Positions 6,732 through 14,297 of a DNA stretch of 23,605 nt are shown here, piece by piece. The position numbers were made by a program, and so were the translations under genes. Source of the DNA: a virus. The stretch covers positions 1 to 23,605 of IMG/VR virus record IMGVR_UViG_3300046740_000429. One strand, given 5' to 3'. The first letter of the stretch is position 1. Each line of letters starts with the position of its first letter. The notes below the pieces were generated by a model. The model was not told the DNA's origin. It was given only the letters and a program-made list of their open reading frames with translations, and searched no databases.

Positions 6732-9700
6732 CTACATGGACAGCCCGTATTGGCGGCCGGTGACGGTGAAGACGTTGCTGAGCTTGTCGATCACGCGGTT
6801 CGCGATCGCTTCCTCGCTCTGGCCCGCGGCGCCATAGACCTGGACGGCTCCCGGTTGGAGTGTCACCGTGACCGGACTCGCCCCGGCGCCGCGAGCAGAC
6901 GAACCCACCCCCGCCGGCGTCATCGTTGCGTACGATGACGCCCCAAGTGCGGCGCTGATCTGGCCCACCCCGCCGAGGATGCCCGCGGCAATCCCGGCAG
7001 GAATCCAGCGGCCGACCTCGTTTGCAAAGACGGTGGAGGGTGACGAGATCCCGAGCGCGCTCTTCGTCTGCTGCAGCGCGATCCCGACGCCACCCTTCAG
7101 CGCTTCGATCACGCGATGCACATTCTGGCTGATGCCCAGCGCGATTCCCGCCATGATGCCATCTCCGATGTTCATGGCCGCCTTCGTCGTCTCGCTCGAT
7201 GAGGCGTTCATGGTCGTCGCCATTCCGGTCAGGGCGGTCTTGACTGCGCCGGGAAGATCACCGAGGGCGGTCTTGACGGGTGTTGTCGCTTGCGCACCCA
7301 GCGCCTTCGCGGAGGATGCGACCGTGGCCGCGGGTTTATTGAACATCGAGTTGAAGACACCCATCATGCCGTCCACGGCCTTCTGGTCGGCGGCCTTCAC
7401 GGGCGCGTTGAACATGTTGTTGAACACACCCATCATGCCATCGACCGCCTTCTGATCGGCAGCGACGACGGGTTTATTGAACATCGAGTTGAAGACACCC
7501 ATCATGCCATCGACCGCCTTTTGATCGGCAGCCTTGACCGGCGCGTTGAACATGTTATTGAACACACCCATCATGCCGTCCACGGCCTTCTGGTCCGCGG
7601 CAACGACCGGCTTGTTGAACATGTCGTTGAAGACGCCCATCATGCCGTCCACGGCCTTCTGGTCGGCGACCTTGACCGGCGCGTTGAACATCGAGTTGAA
7701 GACGCCCATCATCCCATTCACGGCATTCTGGTCCGCAGCCGCGCCTGCCTGCTCGATTCCGACGCCGAGGTACGTGCGCAGATCCTTCCCCGCCGCCGTC
7801 GCAAGCTGCCGCGCCTTTTCCAGCGCCTGCGCCGTCACCCTGTCCATCGTCGTCATCAGTTCGGGGTGTGCGGCGAGGATGCCGGAGATGATGCCCTGCA
7901 CGATGGGTGTGCCGACCTCGTCCGCGAACACCTTCGACGGTGAGCCGATGTGGAGGGCGCTCTTCGCCGCGTCGACGGCGCCGCTGACGGCATCGCGTGC
8001 CGCCCCCGCCAACTGACCGGCCGCGCCGCGCACGCCGGAGACCATGCCGCTGACGATGGCAGTGCCGATGCTGGTGGCGAGCCCGCCGGCCCAACCAATC
8101 GCGTCCGAGAGCGCGCCGCGGATGCCCTCGAGCCCCTCGTTCGCTGCCGATTTGATACCGTCCCACGCGCTTTGTGCCGCCGATTTGATGCCGTCCCAGA
8201 CCGATTGTGCGGTGCTCTGGATCGCGTTCAGTGCCGTCTCGATCAGCGATTGGATGCCGTCCCACGCGGATTGTGCCGCTGCTTTGATGCCATCCCACGC
8301 CGATTGGGCCAGGGATTGCAGCGCCGTCATCCCGGTATCAACGATCGCGTGCAGCGCGTCCATCCAGACGCCAGCGAGCGTCTGCATCGTGTTCCAGATG
8401 CCGGTGACGATGTTCTGGACGTTCTGCCAGGCGCCGGACCAATCGCCCTGAATCAGGTTCATGACCAGGGCGATCGCATTCGAGATGATATTGAGCTCGT
8501 TGCCGATCGTCGCGCTGATCACGGTCCAGACGCCGGAGATGATGTTCTTGATCGCCTCACCGTGCGCCGTGATGAAGTTCGCGATATTCTCGAAGTTGGT
8601 CTGAATCTGTGTCGCGAGCGCGATGACGGTCGGGATGACCTCGCTCGAGATGGTCTGCCACGCCTGGATCAGCATTGGCAGGATCGTCTCAGCGACGAAC
8701 TGGATCGCCGGCGCGATCTGATCGCGGAAGAAGGTCTGCACCTGCGCCGCGAACTGCTGGATCGCTGGCAGCCCGACGTTCACGAACCAGGCGGCAAACT
8801 GCTGTAAAACCGGGATCACATTCGTCCCGATCCAGGCCGCCGCCTGCTGGAGCGCGGGAATGAGCGTGCCCGTCACCCAGGCGGCGAACTGCTGGATCGC
8901 CGGAACGACAACATTGCGGATAAAGAGTCCGAGGTTGCCGAGCGCGGCCTGGAAGCCGACGATCCCCGGCGCGTCCGTCCAGTTGCCTTGCAGCGCCTGC
9001 GCGAAGGTCAGCACGCTGTCACGGACAAACTGGAATGCCTTGCCGAGCGCAAAGGCAATGGTCTGCAGTTTGGTCAGGCCGGCGCCACCACCCGCGCCCT
9101 CCGTCGCGGCCTGGAATGCCTTGATCGCGCCGGGCAACTGCTGGTTGAAGGCGACGAGGAGCGGCGTGATCACCGGCAGGATCGCCGCGCCCAACTGCGT
9201 CAGGACGCGCACGCCGGTGTTCTTCAGCAGCTGGAACTGCGCCGACGCGGTCTGGCTCATCTTCTGGTAGGCGGCCTCCGCGCTCCCCGCCGCCGACGTG
9301 TTCTGCGCGAGGGCGGCGCGGACGTTGTCCAGTTCGCCCATGATGACGCGTGCGCCCGTCTGTGCCTGGATGTCCGGGAAAATCTTCTGGATGTAGGCGT
9401 TCCGCTGCGCCTCCGTCATCGTGGCCAGGTGCGTTTGCAGATCGCCCATCACATCGATCGTCGAGCGGAAGTTCCCGCTCGCGTCCGTGGTGGCGATGCC
9501 GAGGTCCTTGAAGCCCTTCGTCGCGGCGGGCGTGTGAATCTTCAGCAGCAGGTTGGAAAGGTTGTTGATGTTCTGTGCGGCGGGCCCGCCCTCTTTCGTC
9601 ACCCCGACGATCAAGGCGCCGAGTTCGTCGAAGCCGACGCCTGCGCCCTTCGCGGACTGCGTCACCAGGCCAAGATTTGCCGCCAGTTCCTGGCCGTTCA

Positions 9701-10214
9701 CGACACCGGAGTTCACGGTATTGAAAAACACATCGCTGATATGCGATGCGTCATCGACGGACGAGCCGTAGGCGTTCATCACGCCGATGACTGCGGTGCC
9801 GAACGTCTGGGCGTCCGTCTGCGCGCCCACCGCACCCTTCGCGAACTGCTCGACGAGTTGCAGCGCCTGGTCCTGCGAGACATTGATCGACGAGAAGATG
9901 TTGTAGAGGCCGTCTGCCAGCGACTGCGCCGATTGCGGCACGCGCGTCGAGATCTCCGAGAGCGAGTTGAACACGGCGCTCGTATCGATGTCCGGCTTGA
10001 TCGTGCTGATATTGGCGACGCTCTGCTGCAGATCAGCCGCCATCTTGACGCCGGCGATGCCGACGCCCGCGAGCGCCGTGCCGATCAACGCGGTGCCGCC
10101 CGAGATGGCAGTGCCGAGGCCCGCGAGCTTGCTGCCGAAGCCGGAGATGCTGCTTTCCGCCTGCGACGAATCAGCCGTGATAATTGCCTTGAGTTCGGCG
10201 GCCTGGATCGGCAC
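6732..10214 (-). CDS. Tail tape measure protein
   Basis: 1160 residues, GTG start at 10214 preceded by AGAGGT, following the tail assembly chaperone. It sets tail length and is probably released into the cell during DNA injection. Residues 30-55 are a hydrophobic glycine-rich segment (GTAISGGTALIGTALAGVGIA). Residues 60-370 match the TP901-type tape measure core, with QSLADGLYNIFSS, VGVTKEGGPAAQNI and IFPDIQAQTGARVIMGELD. Residues 430-540 hold about 22-residue units around PAIQQFAAW; residues 640-715 hold repeated AQSAWDGI units. Residues 828-965 are six 23-residue repeats. SPSKVFADEVG and SPSTVFANEVG are the C-terminal GI-SPS motif common in this family. By the usual ratio of about 0.15 nm per residue, the tail would be near 170 nm. 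Confidence 0.95.
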   Translation of the reverse strand: MPIQAAELKAIITADSSQAESSISGFGSKLAGLGTAISGGTALIGTALAGVGIAGVKMAADLQQSVANISTIKPDIDTSAVFNSLSEISTRVPQSAQSLADGLYNIFSSINVSQDQALQLVEQFAKGAVGAQTDAQTFGTAVIGVMNAYGSSVDDASHISDVFFNTVNSGVVNGQELAANLGLVTQSAKGAGVGFDELGALIVGVTKEGGPAAQNINNLSNLLLKIHTPAATKGFKDLGIATTDASGNFRSTIDVMGDLQTHLATMTEAQRNAYIQKIFPDIQAQTGARVIMGELDNVRAALAQNTSAAGSAEAAYQKMSQTASAQFQLLKNTGVRVLTQLGAAILPVITPLLVAFNQQLPGAIKAFQAATEGAGGGAGLTKLQTIAFALGKAFQFVRDSVLTFAQALQGNWTDAPGIVGFQAALGNLGLFIRNVVVPAIQQFAAWVTGTLIPALQQAAAWIGTNVIPVLQQFAAWFVNVGLPAIQQFAAQVQTFFRDQIAPAIQFVAETILPMLIQAWQTISSEVIPTVIALATQIQTNFENIANFITAHGEAIKNIISGVWTVISATIGNELNIISNAIALVMNLIQGDWSGAWQNVQNIVTGIWNTMQTLAGVWMDALHAIVDTGMTALQSLAQSAWDGIKAAAQSAWDGIQSLIETALNAIQSTAQSVWDGIKSAAQSAWDGIKSAANEGLEGIRGALSDAIGWAGGLATSIGTAIVSGMVSGVRGAAGQLAGAARDAVSGAVDAAKSALHIGSPSKVFADEVGTPIVQGIISGILAAHPELMTTMDRVTAQALEKARQLATAAGKDLRTYLGVGIEQAGAAADQNAVNGMMGVFNSMFNAPVKVADQKAVDGMMGVFNDMFNKPVVAADQKAVDGMMGVFNNMFNAPVKAADQKAVDGMMGVFNSMFNKPVVAADQKAVDGMMGVFNNMFNAPVKAADQKAVDGMMGVFNSMFNKPAATVASSAKALGAQATTPVKTALGDLPGAVKTALTGMATTMNASSSETTKAAMNIGDGIMAGIALGISQNVHRVIEALKGGVGIALQQTKSALGISSPSTVFANEVGRWIPAGIAAGILGGVGQISAALGASSYATMTPAGVGSSARGAGASPVTVTLQPGAVQVYGAAGQSEEAIANRVIDKLSNVFTVTGRQYGLSM
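7320..7733 (-). repeat. Six tandem 69-bp repeats in the tape measure gene
   Basis: Six copies with an exact 69-nt period (equivalent GAACAT points at 7341, 7410, 7479, 7548, 7617 and 7686) encode 23-residue units of the form DQKAVDGMMGVFN-x-MFN. The end of the unit alternates between APVK and KPVV/KPAA types, so the higher-order unit is 138 bp (46 residues) present three times. This suggests duplication of a dimer rather than of a single unit. Confidence 0.95.
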
Positions 10215-10223
10215 AGTGACCTC

Positions 10224-10762
10224 TTAGCTCCGAAAGCGGCCGGAGCGATCGGCGCGCCGTTCAAGTTCGTTGCGCGCCTGCGCTTCAACCGATTCGGCAG
10301 TGAGCGCGCGATGCACCCAGACCATCGACTCATCCGCGAGGGTGCGCGGATCGACGCCTAAGTACCGACCCGCGCGAATGACGAGATACCAGAGGGGAGC
10401 GCGCCCTGCGAGCCCGCCGGTGACGAGCCAGACCCGGAGGGCGCGCTGGGTGAGTTTGGGACGGCAATGTCCGCCGCGATTGCTTCCATCAGCTTGACGA
10501 GTACCGGGATCGGCACATCCATCAAGCCCTCGGCGGTGAGCGGTAACGGCCCGCCGTCATCGTCGGTCACGTCCCAATCGATGAGCATTGGCGCCATCAT
10601 GGTGCACAGGGCGCCGATGTTGACCGTGCCGTTCTGCGCCTCCTCTGCCATCGCGAACATCCGCGGCGTCACGCCCGCCGGCGTGTAGGCGAGCGTGATC
10701 TCGCCCGATCCGATGGGGATCGTCACGGTGCGCCGGTCCTCCACTAACTGAGAGAGTTTCAT
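10224..10762 (-). CDS. Tail assembly chaperone GT, made by -1 ribosomal frameshifting
   Basis: The fusion reads the first 103 codons of the G frame from ATG 10762, slips back one base at CCCAAAC (10460-10454), then reads 76 codons in the -1 frame to TAA at 10224, giving about 179 residues. The T part begins LTQRALRVWLVTGGLAGRAP, continues LWYLVIRAGRYLGVDP and DESMVWVHRALTAE, and ends in a charged helix ERRADRSGRFRS. This is a protein-like sequence with no start codon of its own in the right place. In lambda the G and GT proteins chaperone the tape measure during tail assembly; here the pair sits between the major tail protein and tape measure genes, as usual. Its TAA lies 9 nt before the GTG of the tape measure gene. 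Confidence 0.88.
10358..10762 (-). CDS. Tail assembly chaperone G (unshifted product)
   Basis: 134 residues from ATG 10762 to TAG 10358, made when the ribosome does not slip. The N-terminal 95 residues (MKLSQLVEDRRTVTIPIGSG, LAYTPAGVTPRMF, PIPVLVKLMEAIAADI) resemble siphoviral chaperones that carry a short beta part followed by helices. After codon 103 the zero frame turns into low-complexity Ser/Gly/Pro/Ala sequence, as expected for a region whose coding constraint lies mainly in the other frame. It follows the major tail protein gene by 3 nt. Confidence 0.85.
   Translation of the reverse strand: MKLSQLVEDRRTVTIPIGSGEITLAYTPAGVTPRMFAMAEEAQNGTVNIGALCTMMAPMLIDWDVTDDDGGPLPLTAEGLMDVPIPVLVKLMEAIAADIAVPNSPSAPSGSGSSPAGSQGALPSGISSFARVGT
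10398..10460 (-). promoter_or_regulatory. Programmed -1 frameshift signal: slippery CCCAAAC plus downstream stem
   Basis: On the minus strand the zero-frame codons CCA AAC form the heptamer C CCA AAC at 10460-10454, the X XXY YYZ pattern. A 6-nt spacer (10453-10448) is followed by AGCGCGCCCT (10447-10438), which pairs perfectly over 10 bp with AGGGCGCGCT (10407-10398) across a 30-nt loop. Heptamer, spacing and GC-rich stem together match the standard architecture of a -1 programmed frameshift. Confidence 0.9.
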
Positions 10763-10765
10763 CGG

Positions 10766-12052
10766 CTACCCCAATGCTGCCTGGGTGTTCACGATGTCCA
10801 GATGAATCGCCTTCGCCCAGGTCGGATCGTGGACGAGATCGAGGGTCCACGAGAGCGTGGACAGTCCGTCTTTGTCATCGAATGCCGGCGCATCGGAGAC
10901 CTGGAGCGCCATGTCGAGCGAGAAGCCGTATGCGGCCGTGCCGATGGGGTTGCCCGTTGCCTTCAGGCGCATGTACCGCGTCGCGCCCGAGCGCATCGCC
11001 GCGACGAGCGCCATCCCCGCCGCGTCGCGCTCCATCTGCATCTTCACCTGCGGCTTGAGTTTCGTCTCATAGGTGGTGGCATACGACGTGTTGGCGCTGT
11101 TGATCGCCCAGAGGGGATTGAACCGATCGGCCATGTCCGTTTCCACCGAGAGGACACGCAAGAGCTTCGTGGTCCCGAGCGCCGCCGCACTATTGTCGAG
11201 ATAGACATCGAACTGCTGCGGCAGGACCGGGATCAGGGGCAGCGGATTCGGGCCGGCGCCGGCGGCGCCCTGGACGACGCTGACGGGGCCGCCGGTGATG
11301 GCGGTCGGCGTGATCGTCCAGGCGGGTTGTACGCCGGTGCCGAAGGCGGTGCAGACAATATCGGTCGGCGTCGCGAGGTTGCCACCGACGGCGGTATAGG
11401 GGATTGCGTTTGGTGTCGCGGTGTTGAGCGCCGTCTGCACGGTGGTTGCCGTCGCCGTCGCGCCCGTGATCGCCGACGTCGTGTTCCCGCCTGCCGCGAT
11501 GGTGAAGGTGCCGCCCGTGACCGCGGCCACCGCGTGCAGGCTCTTGGCGTCGTTCACGGACGGCGTCAGCGTCGCCCCCGTCGTCGTCAGCTTGCCCATC
11601 AGCGTCCCCTTGAAGGTCGCCTCATCGCGCGTGACGAGGATGTTCAGCGCCCGCGCCACATTCCCCGCGACGGTCTCGGCGCCGACCGATGAGCCGCGCT
11701 CGATCGAGAGCGACTTGACCGTGTCCGGCGCCGAGGAAGCGATGTCGAAGCCCCACGTGTAGGCGCCCGTCGTGCCGATCTGGACGCCGGGGGTCATCGC
11801 GAAGAACGTCGAGAGGACATAGATGCTCTCGTCGTACGTCAGCGGGCCGTCAATGGCGGACTCCGTCCACTCCTTGCCGAGCACGTTGAGCGTGTCGAAC
11901 TTGTTGCCCATCGGCGCGAACTTCGTGACGGTGCCCTGGATATCGGGCGCGATCGAGAGCGAGCTGAGGCGCTTCGTCGCTGGTACCAGACTGCCAATGA
12001 CCGACTCAACTCCACACTGGACGAGCTCGGTGACCATCGTGCGCTCAGGCAT
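10766..12052 (-). CDS. Major tail protein (tail tube) with inserted beta domain
   Basis: 428 residues, ATG at 12052 with AGGAG 7 nt upstream. It precedes the G/GT chaperone genes, the standard place of the tube protein. The N-terminal part (residues 1-165) has GTVTKFAPMGNKFDTLNVLGK, GPLTYDESIYVLSTFF and TWGFDIASS. The C-terminal part (about 280-428) has FDVYLDNSAA, a region naming VETDMADRFNPLWAIN, and ends in LDLVHDPTWAKAIHLDIVN. Together these resemble tube proteins. Between them, about 170-270, sits a Thr/Ala/Gly-rich stretch (GGTFTIAAGG, TATTVQTALNTATP) of a type seen as an extra immunoglobulin-like or beta-sandwich insert in phage structural proteins. The insert probably decorates the outside of the tube. 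The Dit, hub and fibre assignments are consistent with this role. Confidence 0.8.
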   Translation of the reverse strand: MPERTMVTELVQCGVESVIGSLVPATKRLSSLSIAPDIQGTVTKFAPMGNKFDTLNVLGKEWTESAIDGPLTYDESIYVLSTFFAMTPGVQIGTTGAYTWGFDIASSAPDTVKSLSIERGSSVGAETVAGNVARALNILVTRDEATFKGTLMGKLTTTGATLTPSVNDAKSLHAVAAVTGGTFTIAAGGNTTSAITGATATATTVQTALNTATPNAIPYTAVGGNLATPTDIVCTAFGTGVQPAWTITPTAITGGPVSVVQGAAGAGPNPLPLIPVLPQQFDVYLDNSAAALGTTKLLRVLSVETDMADRFNPLWAINSANTSYATTYETKLKPQVKMQMERDAAGMALVAAMRSGATRYMRLKATGNPIGTAAYGFSLDMALQVSDAPAFDDKDGLSTLSWTLDLVHDPTWAKAIHLDIVNTQAALG

Positions 12053-12068
12053 CTGCGTACTCCTGTGA

Positions 12069-12485
12069 CTACTGGAGAAGGAGCCGGAACAGATGTCCGA
12101 GCTCTACGAAGTCCTCGTCGCCATCCTCATAGAAGGATTCGTACTCATCCTCCTGGATGGACGAGAGGACAAGTCCACCGGTGAGTGTGGCGCTCTTCCG
12201 GTGCAGGAGCGTGTACATCCGGTCCACGCCCGCCTCGAGCGCCACAATGGAGTTGCCCGATCGGATCAGCCGGATGAGGTAGAGCGCGTTCGCCATGATG
12301 CGCACGCCAGCGACCTCGGAGACGCTGACGGACCCACCGCCCTGATTCTGGAAGACGGTTGCGGGCATGACGGCATTCTGCGGCGCCTGCCGCCGGTAGA
12401 CACCGCCCGGACTGGCGCCCATGTAGACGGAATCGCCCTTGAGCGTCGTGGCGATCCACTTCTCGGCGGTGACAATGGTAGCCAT
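12069..12485 (-). CDS. Tail terminator / tail completion protein
   Basis: 138 residues with ATG at 12485, one base overlapping the previous stop (TGATG). It has the size and place of lambda U-type tail terminators: after the HK97 gp10-like gene and before the major tail protein. Residues 1-30 contain KWIATTLKGDSVYM, residues 60-95 contain ALYLIRLIRSGNS and VDRMYTLLHR, and the C-terminus is acidic then hydrophobic (YEDGDEDFVELGHLFRLLL). The name comes from synteny and general pattern rather than a catalytic motif. The protein would form a ring capping the tail tube and contacting the head connector. Confidence 0.65.
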   Translation of the reverse strand: MATIVTAEKWIATTLKGDSVYMGASPGGVYRRQAPQNAVMPATVFQNQGGGSVSVSEVAGVRIMANALYLIRLIRSGNSIVALEAGVDRMYTLLHRKSATLTGGLVLSSIQEDEYESFYEDGDEDFVELGHLFRLLLQ

Positions 12486-12826
12486 CAGGCGAGCTCGCTC
12501 TCCAGGTGCGATAGGCGGCTGATGAAGGTCTGCTGCTGCCGCTCGACCGCAGGCACCATCGCCGGATGCGCCGCCATGTGCCGGGTGCCGAACTCCTGAT
12601 AGACCGCATACGGCACATCCGTCGTCACGGTGTAGGCGCCGGCGCCCGTGCGCGTCGTGTGGATGCTGTCGCGGTAGCGGCCGGTGCGGACATGGACGCC
12701 CGCCTTCCAGGCGTTCTCGATGGCAGCGGCGGACTCCGCGACGATCGGGTCAACGGCCGCGGGAAGGCGCGCCGCGATCTTGGCGAAGTCATTGCGGATG
12801 ACCTCGATGCGCACGCCGGTCGGCAT
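12485..12826 (-). CDS. HK97 gp10-like head-tail/tail completion protein
   Basis: 113 residues, ATG at 12826 with GGAGG 7 nt upstream. Two motifs typical of the HK97 gp10 family are present: VRTGRYRDSI at residues 46-55 and the segment YAVYQEFGTRHMAAHPAMVPA at about 74-94, the family's EFGT-(R/K)-M-x-A-x-P signature. Members act in head-tail joining or tail completion and lie immediately before the tail terminator gene, as here. Its stop shares a base with the next start. Confidence 0.88.
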   Translation of the reverse strand: MPTGVRIEVIRNDFAKIAARLPAAVDPIVAESAAAIENAWKAGVHVRTGRYRDSIHTTRTGAGAYTVTTDVPYAVYQEFGTRHMAAHPAMVPAVERQQQTFISRLSHLESELA

Positions 12827-12828
12827 GG

Positions 12829-13011
12829 CTAGGCCTCCGTGCTTGGGGGCGCCTGGTCGGGCGCCTCAACCGGCGTTCCGTCCTCGTTGGAGACGATGGT
12901 ATAGCCCGCGTACGCTCCGTCTTTCTCACGCTCGTAGTCCGCGGGTAGGACGGCGTACTGCTCGTGGGTCTCGTCGTTTTCGATGATGTACCGCTGCTCC
13001 GGCTGCTCCAC
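12829..13011 (-). CDS. Small acidic hypothetical protein in the neck region
   Basis: 60 residues. GTG start at 13011 lies directly after the previous stop (TAA GTG), with GAGGT 7 nt upstream. The sequence starts MEQPEQRYIIENDETHEQYAV, contains AGYTIVSNEDG and ends in a Pro/Glu/Ala tail, so it is strongly acidic with a short beta-like core. It has no recognised family. Small genes between head-closure and gp10-like genes are common in siphoviruses and often non-essential. Confidence 0.65.
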   Translation of the reverse strand: MEQPEQRYIIENDETHEQYAVLPADYEREKDGAYAGYTIVSNEDGTPVEAPDQAPPSTEA

Positions 13012-13377
13012 TTAGATGACCTCCTTGCAGACGAGACGGAGGCTCGTCGCGTACGACGCAGTGATCGGGGTCAGGATGGCCAGCGTATGGGCGCCGATGA
13101 CGAGTCGCTGATCAAGGGCGATCGTCGTGCCGAGGGGCAGCGTCGCCATCCAGAGGATGCTCGTCTGCTGGACATCGCCGACGACCACCTCGGCATCGCG
13201 CTGGCGGAACGGCATGATGCTGCATGGCACGGTGGCGACCGTCGACCACGTCATCGTGCCGCCGCCGCCGCCATCATCGACCAGCGTCGGCGCCTGGATG
13301 TTGCACGCCTCGATCATGGCGGCCGTGGCGTCACGCACCATCCAGTCGAGATCGGCGATCGGCGGGACGAATGACAT
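13012..13377 (-). CDS. Head-closure protein (head-tail stopper-like)
   Basis: 121 residues from ATG 13377. A GTG three bases upstream (13380) is also in frame, but GAGG lies about 6 nt from the ATG and only 3 nt from the GTG, so the ATG is chosen. The protein is beta-rich, with a glycine run after TLVDDGGGGG, then MTWSTVATVPCSIMPF and QTSILWMATLPLGTTIALDQ. The paired strands VPCSIMP and LVIGAHTLAIL fit the small beta-barrel of SPP1 gp16-like stopper proteins. The place between connector and gp10-like genes agrees. The assignment is by fold pattern and synteny. Confidence 0.65.
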   Translation of the reverse strand: MSFVPPIADLDWMVRDATAAMIEACNIQAPTLVDDGGGGGTMTWSTVATVPCSIMPFRQRDAEVVVGDVQQTSILWMATLPLGTTIALDQRLVIGAHTLAILTPITASYATSLRLVCKEVI

Positions 13378-13380
13378 CAC

Positions 13381-13932
13381 TCACCTCGTCGCGGCGGTCA
13401 CGTCAGGCCGCGTCATCGTCACCTGTTGCACGGCTTGCTTGGCCCGGTAGGTCGCGGCGAGGTCGGTCAGCGTCGTGACGCGCTCGCGGCGGTTATAGAC
13501 ATTCGTCTCCTGCGTCGTGCCATATTCGAGCTTGATCAGGGCGATCCACTGCTCGAGCACGTCCGCTGCGGCGGCGTAGAGGTCGAAGAGTTTGCCGACA
13601 ATGTAGACGGGCGGGAGCTGATTCGCCGCGAAGGTCCAGTGGCCGCCGCTCAGATCGCTCGTCGTGGGCGTGAGCACCGCGAAGGTGCTCGAGACAAGCT
13701 GCGCATCGCTCTCCCACCACTGGCTGTCGTACGGTGCGTAGTAATCGTGCCAGGTCACCGGACCGCCGGGAGCGAACGTCTGCGCCGGCGTCAGTTCCAG
13801 ATAGCGGATGTCCGTGCGGTGCTGGTCGAGCGTGTCCTGCAACTCCTGATCAGTAAATACCGGTGTTCCGCCGCGATCACTGATCAAGAGACGCAGCCTC
13901 GCGATGATGTCCGCCATAGTCGCGCGTGCCAT
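13381..13932 (-). CDS. Head-tail connector (head completion) protein
   Basis: 183 residues, ATG at 13932, stop overlapping the region of the next ribosome binding site. It begins with the helical MADIIARLRLLISD and FTDQELQDTLDQHR, followed by DIRYLEL, which is the usual start of neck/adaptor proteins that bind under the portal. A WHDYYAPYDSQWW aromatic patch follows, and the C-terminal half has helices LFDLYAAAADVLEQWIALI and TDLAATYRAKQAV. Helical hairpins of this kind are seen in SPP1 gp15/HK97 gp6-type connectors. Synteny downstream of capsid genes supports it. Confidence 0.78.
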   Translation of the reverse strand: MARATMADIIARLRLLISDRGGTPVFTDQELQDTLDQHRTDIRYLELTPAQTFAPGGPVTWHDYYAPYDSQWWESDAQLVSSTFAVLTPTTSDLSGGHWTFAANQLPPVYIVGKLFDLYAAAADVLEQWIALIKLEYGTTQETNVYNRRERVTTLTDLAATYRAKQAVQQVTMTRPDVTAATR

Positions 13933-13941
13933 CGTCCGCGC

Positions 13942-14262
13942 CTACTCGGAAGGGGGTTTGCCGTGTACCGTTTCAGCGGTCACATGCGCCCCCCCTTCCG
14001 ACAACTCAGCGGGCGGTGGGACTTCGGTCGCGCCCTCCGCCATGAGCCGGTTATACGTTTCAGAGCCGACCTCGACGTGAAAGGTGCCGGTACCCGTCTG
14101 CAACCAGACCGTGCCATCCCCCGCATCCGGGCTGGCGGGCTGTTCGTCCGCAGCGGCGCGTTCGGTTGGCTCCGCATCGCCTGCGGTGGCGCGGGCGGAG
14201 GTCTCCGCATCGGCGGCGCTGCGCTCCGCATCGGCTGGATTGGGCTTCGCGTTCTTACCCAT
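13942..14262 (-). CDS. Small head-region protein with repeat-derived C-terminus
   Basis: 106 residues, ATG at 14262 with AGGAGA 8 nt upstream. Residues 1-45 are low-complexity Ala/Glu/Asp/Ser/Thr, probably disordered. Residues 48-80 (GTVWLQTGTGTFHVEVGS then YNRLMAEGATEVP) look like a small beta domain with a following helix. The last 18 residues (EGGAHVTAETVHGKPPS) are encoded by the palindromic element 13947-14000, and the stop comes 2 nt after it. I know no function; position after the decoration-like gene suggests a minor head protein. Confidence 0.65.
   Translation of the reverse strand: MGKNAKPNPADAERSAADAETSARATAGDAEPTERAAADEQPASPDAGDGTVWLQTGTGTFHVEVGSETYNRLMAEGATEVPPPAELSEGGAHVTAETVHGKPPSE
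13947..14000. repeat. 54-bp palindromic element at the 3' end of a head gene
   Basis: Perfect 10-bp outer arms (CGGAAGGGGG with CCCCCTTCCG) and a conserved core matching the element at 6678-6731 in opposite orientation. The two elements have the same length, but five outer base pairs differ, each with both partners changed. The loop is TTTCAG on the + strand. The element lies inside the reading frame, ending 2 nt before the stop. Confidence 0.85.
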
Positions 14263-14297
14263 TGCTGATTTCTCCTATCGGTGAATGATGACCGTTT

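Noticed and set aside
7320-7733. CRISPR-like array (69-bp periodic repeats)
   Set aside because: The repeats are contiguous, without variable spacers, and in frame with the tape measure protein.
8988-10361. 457-residue open frame on the + strand (and similar long + strand frames at 22052-23551 and 14605-15780)
   Set aside because: They lie opposite clear minus-strand genes (tape measure, capsid, early genes), are Arg/His-rich as expected of antisense frames in high-GC DNA, and lack ribosome binding sites.
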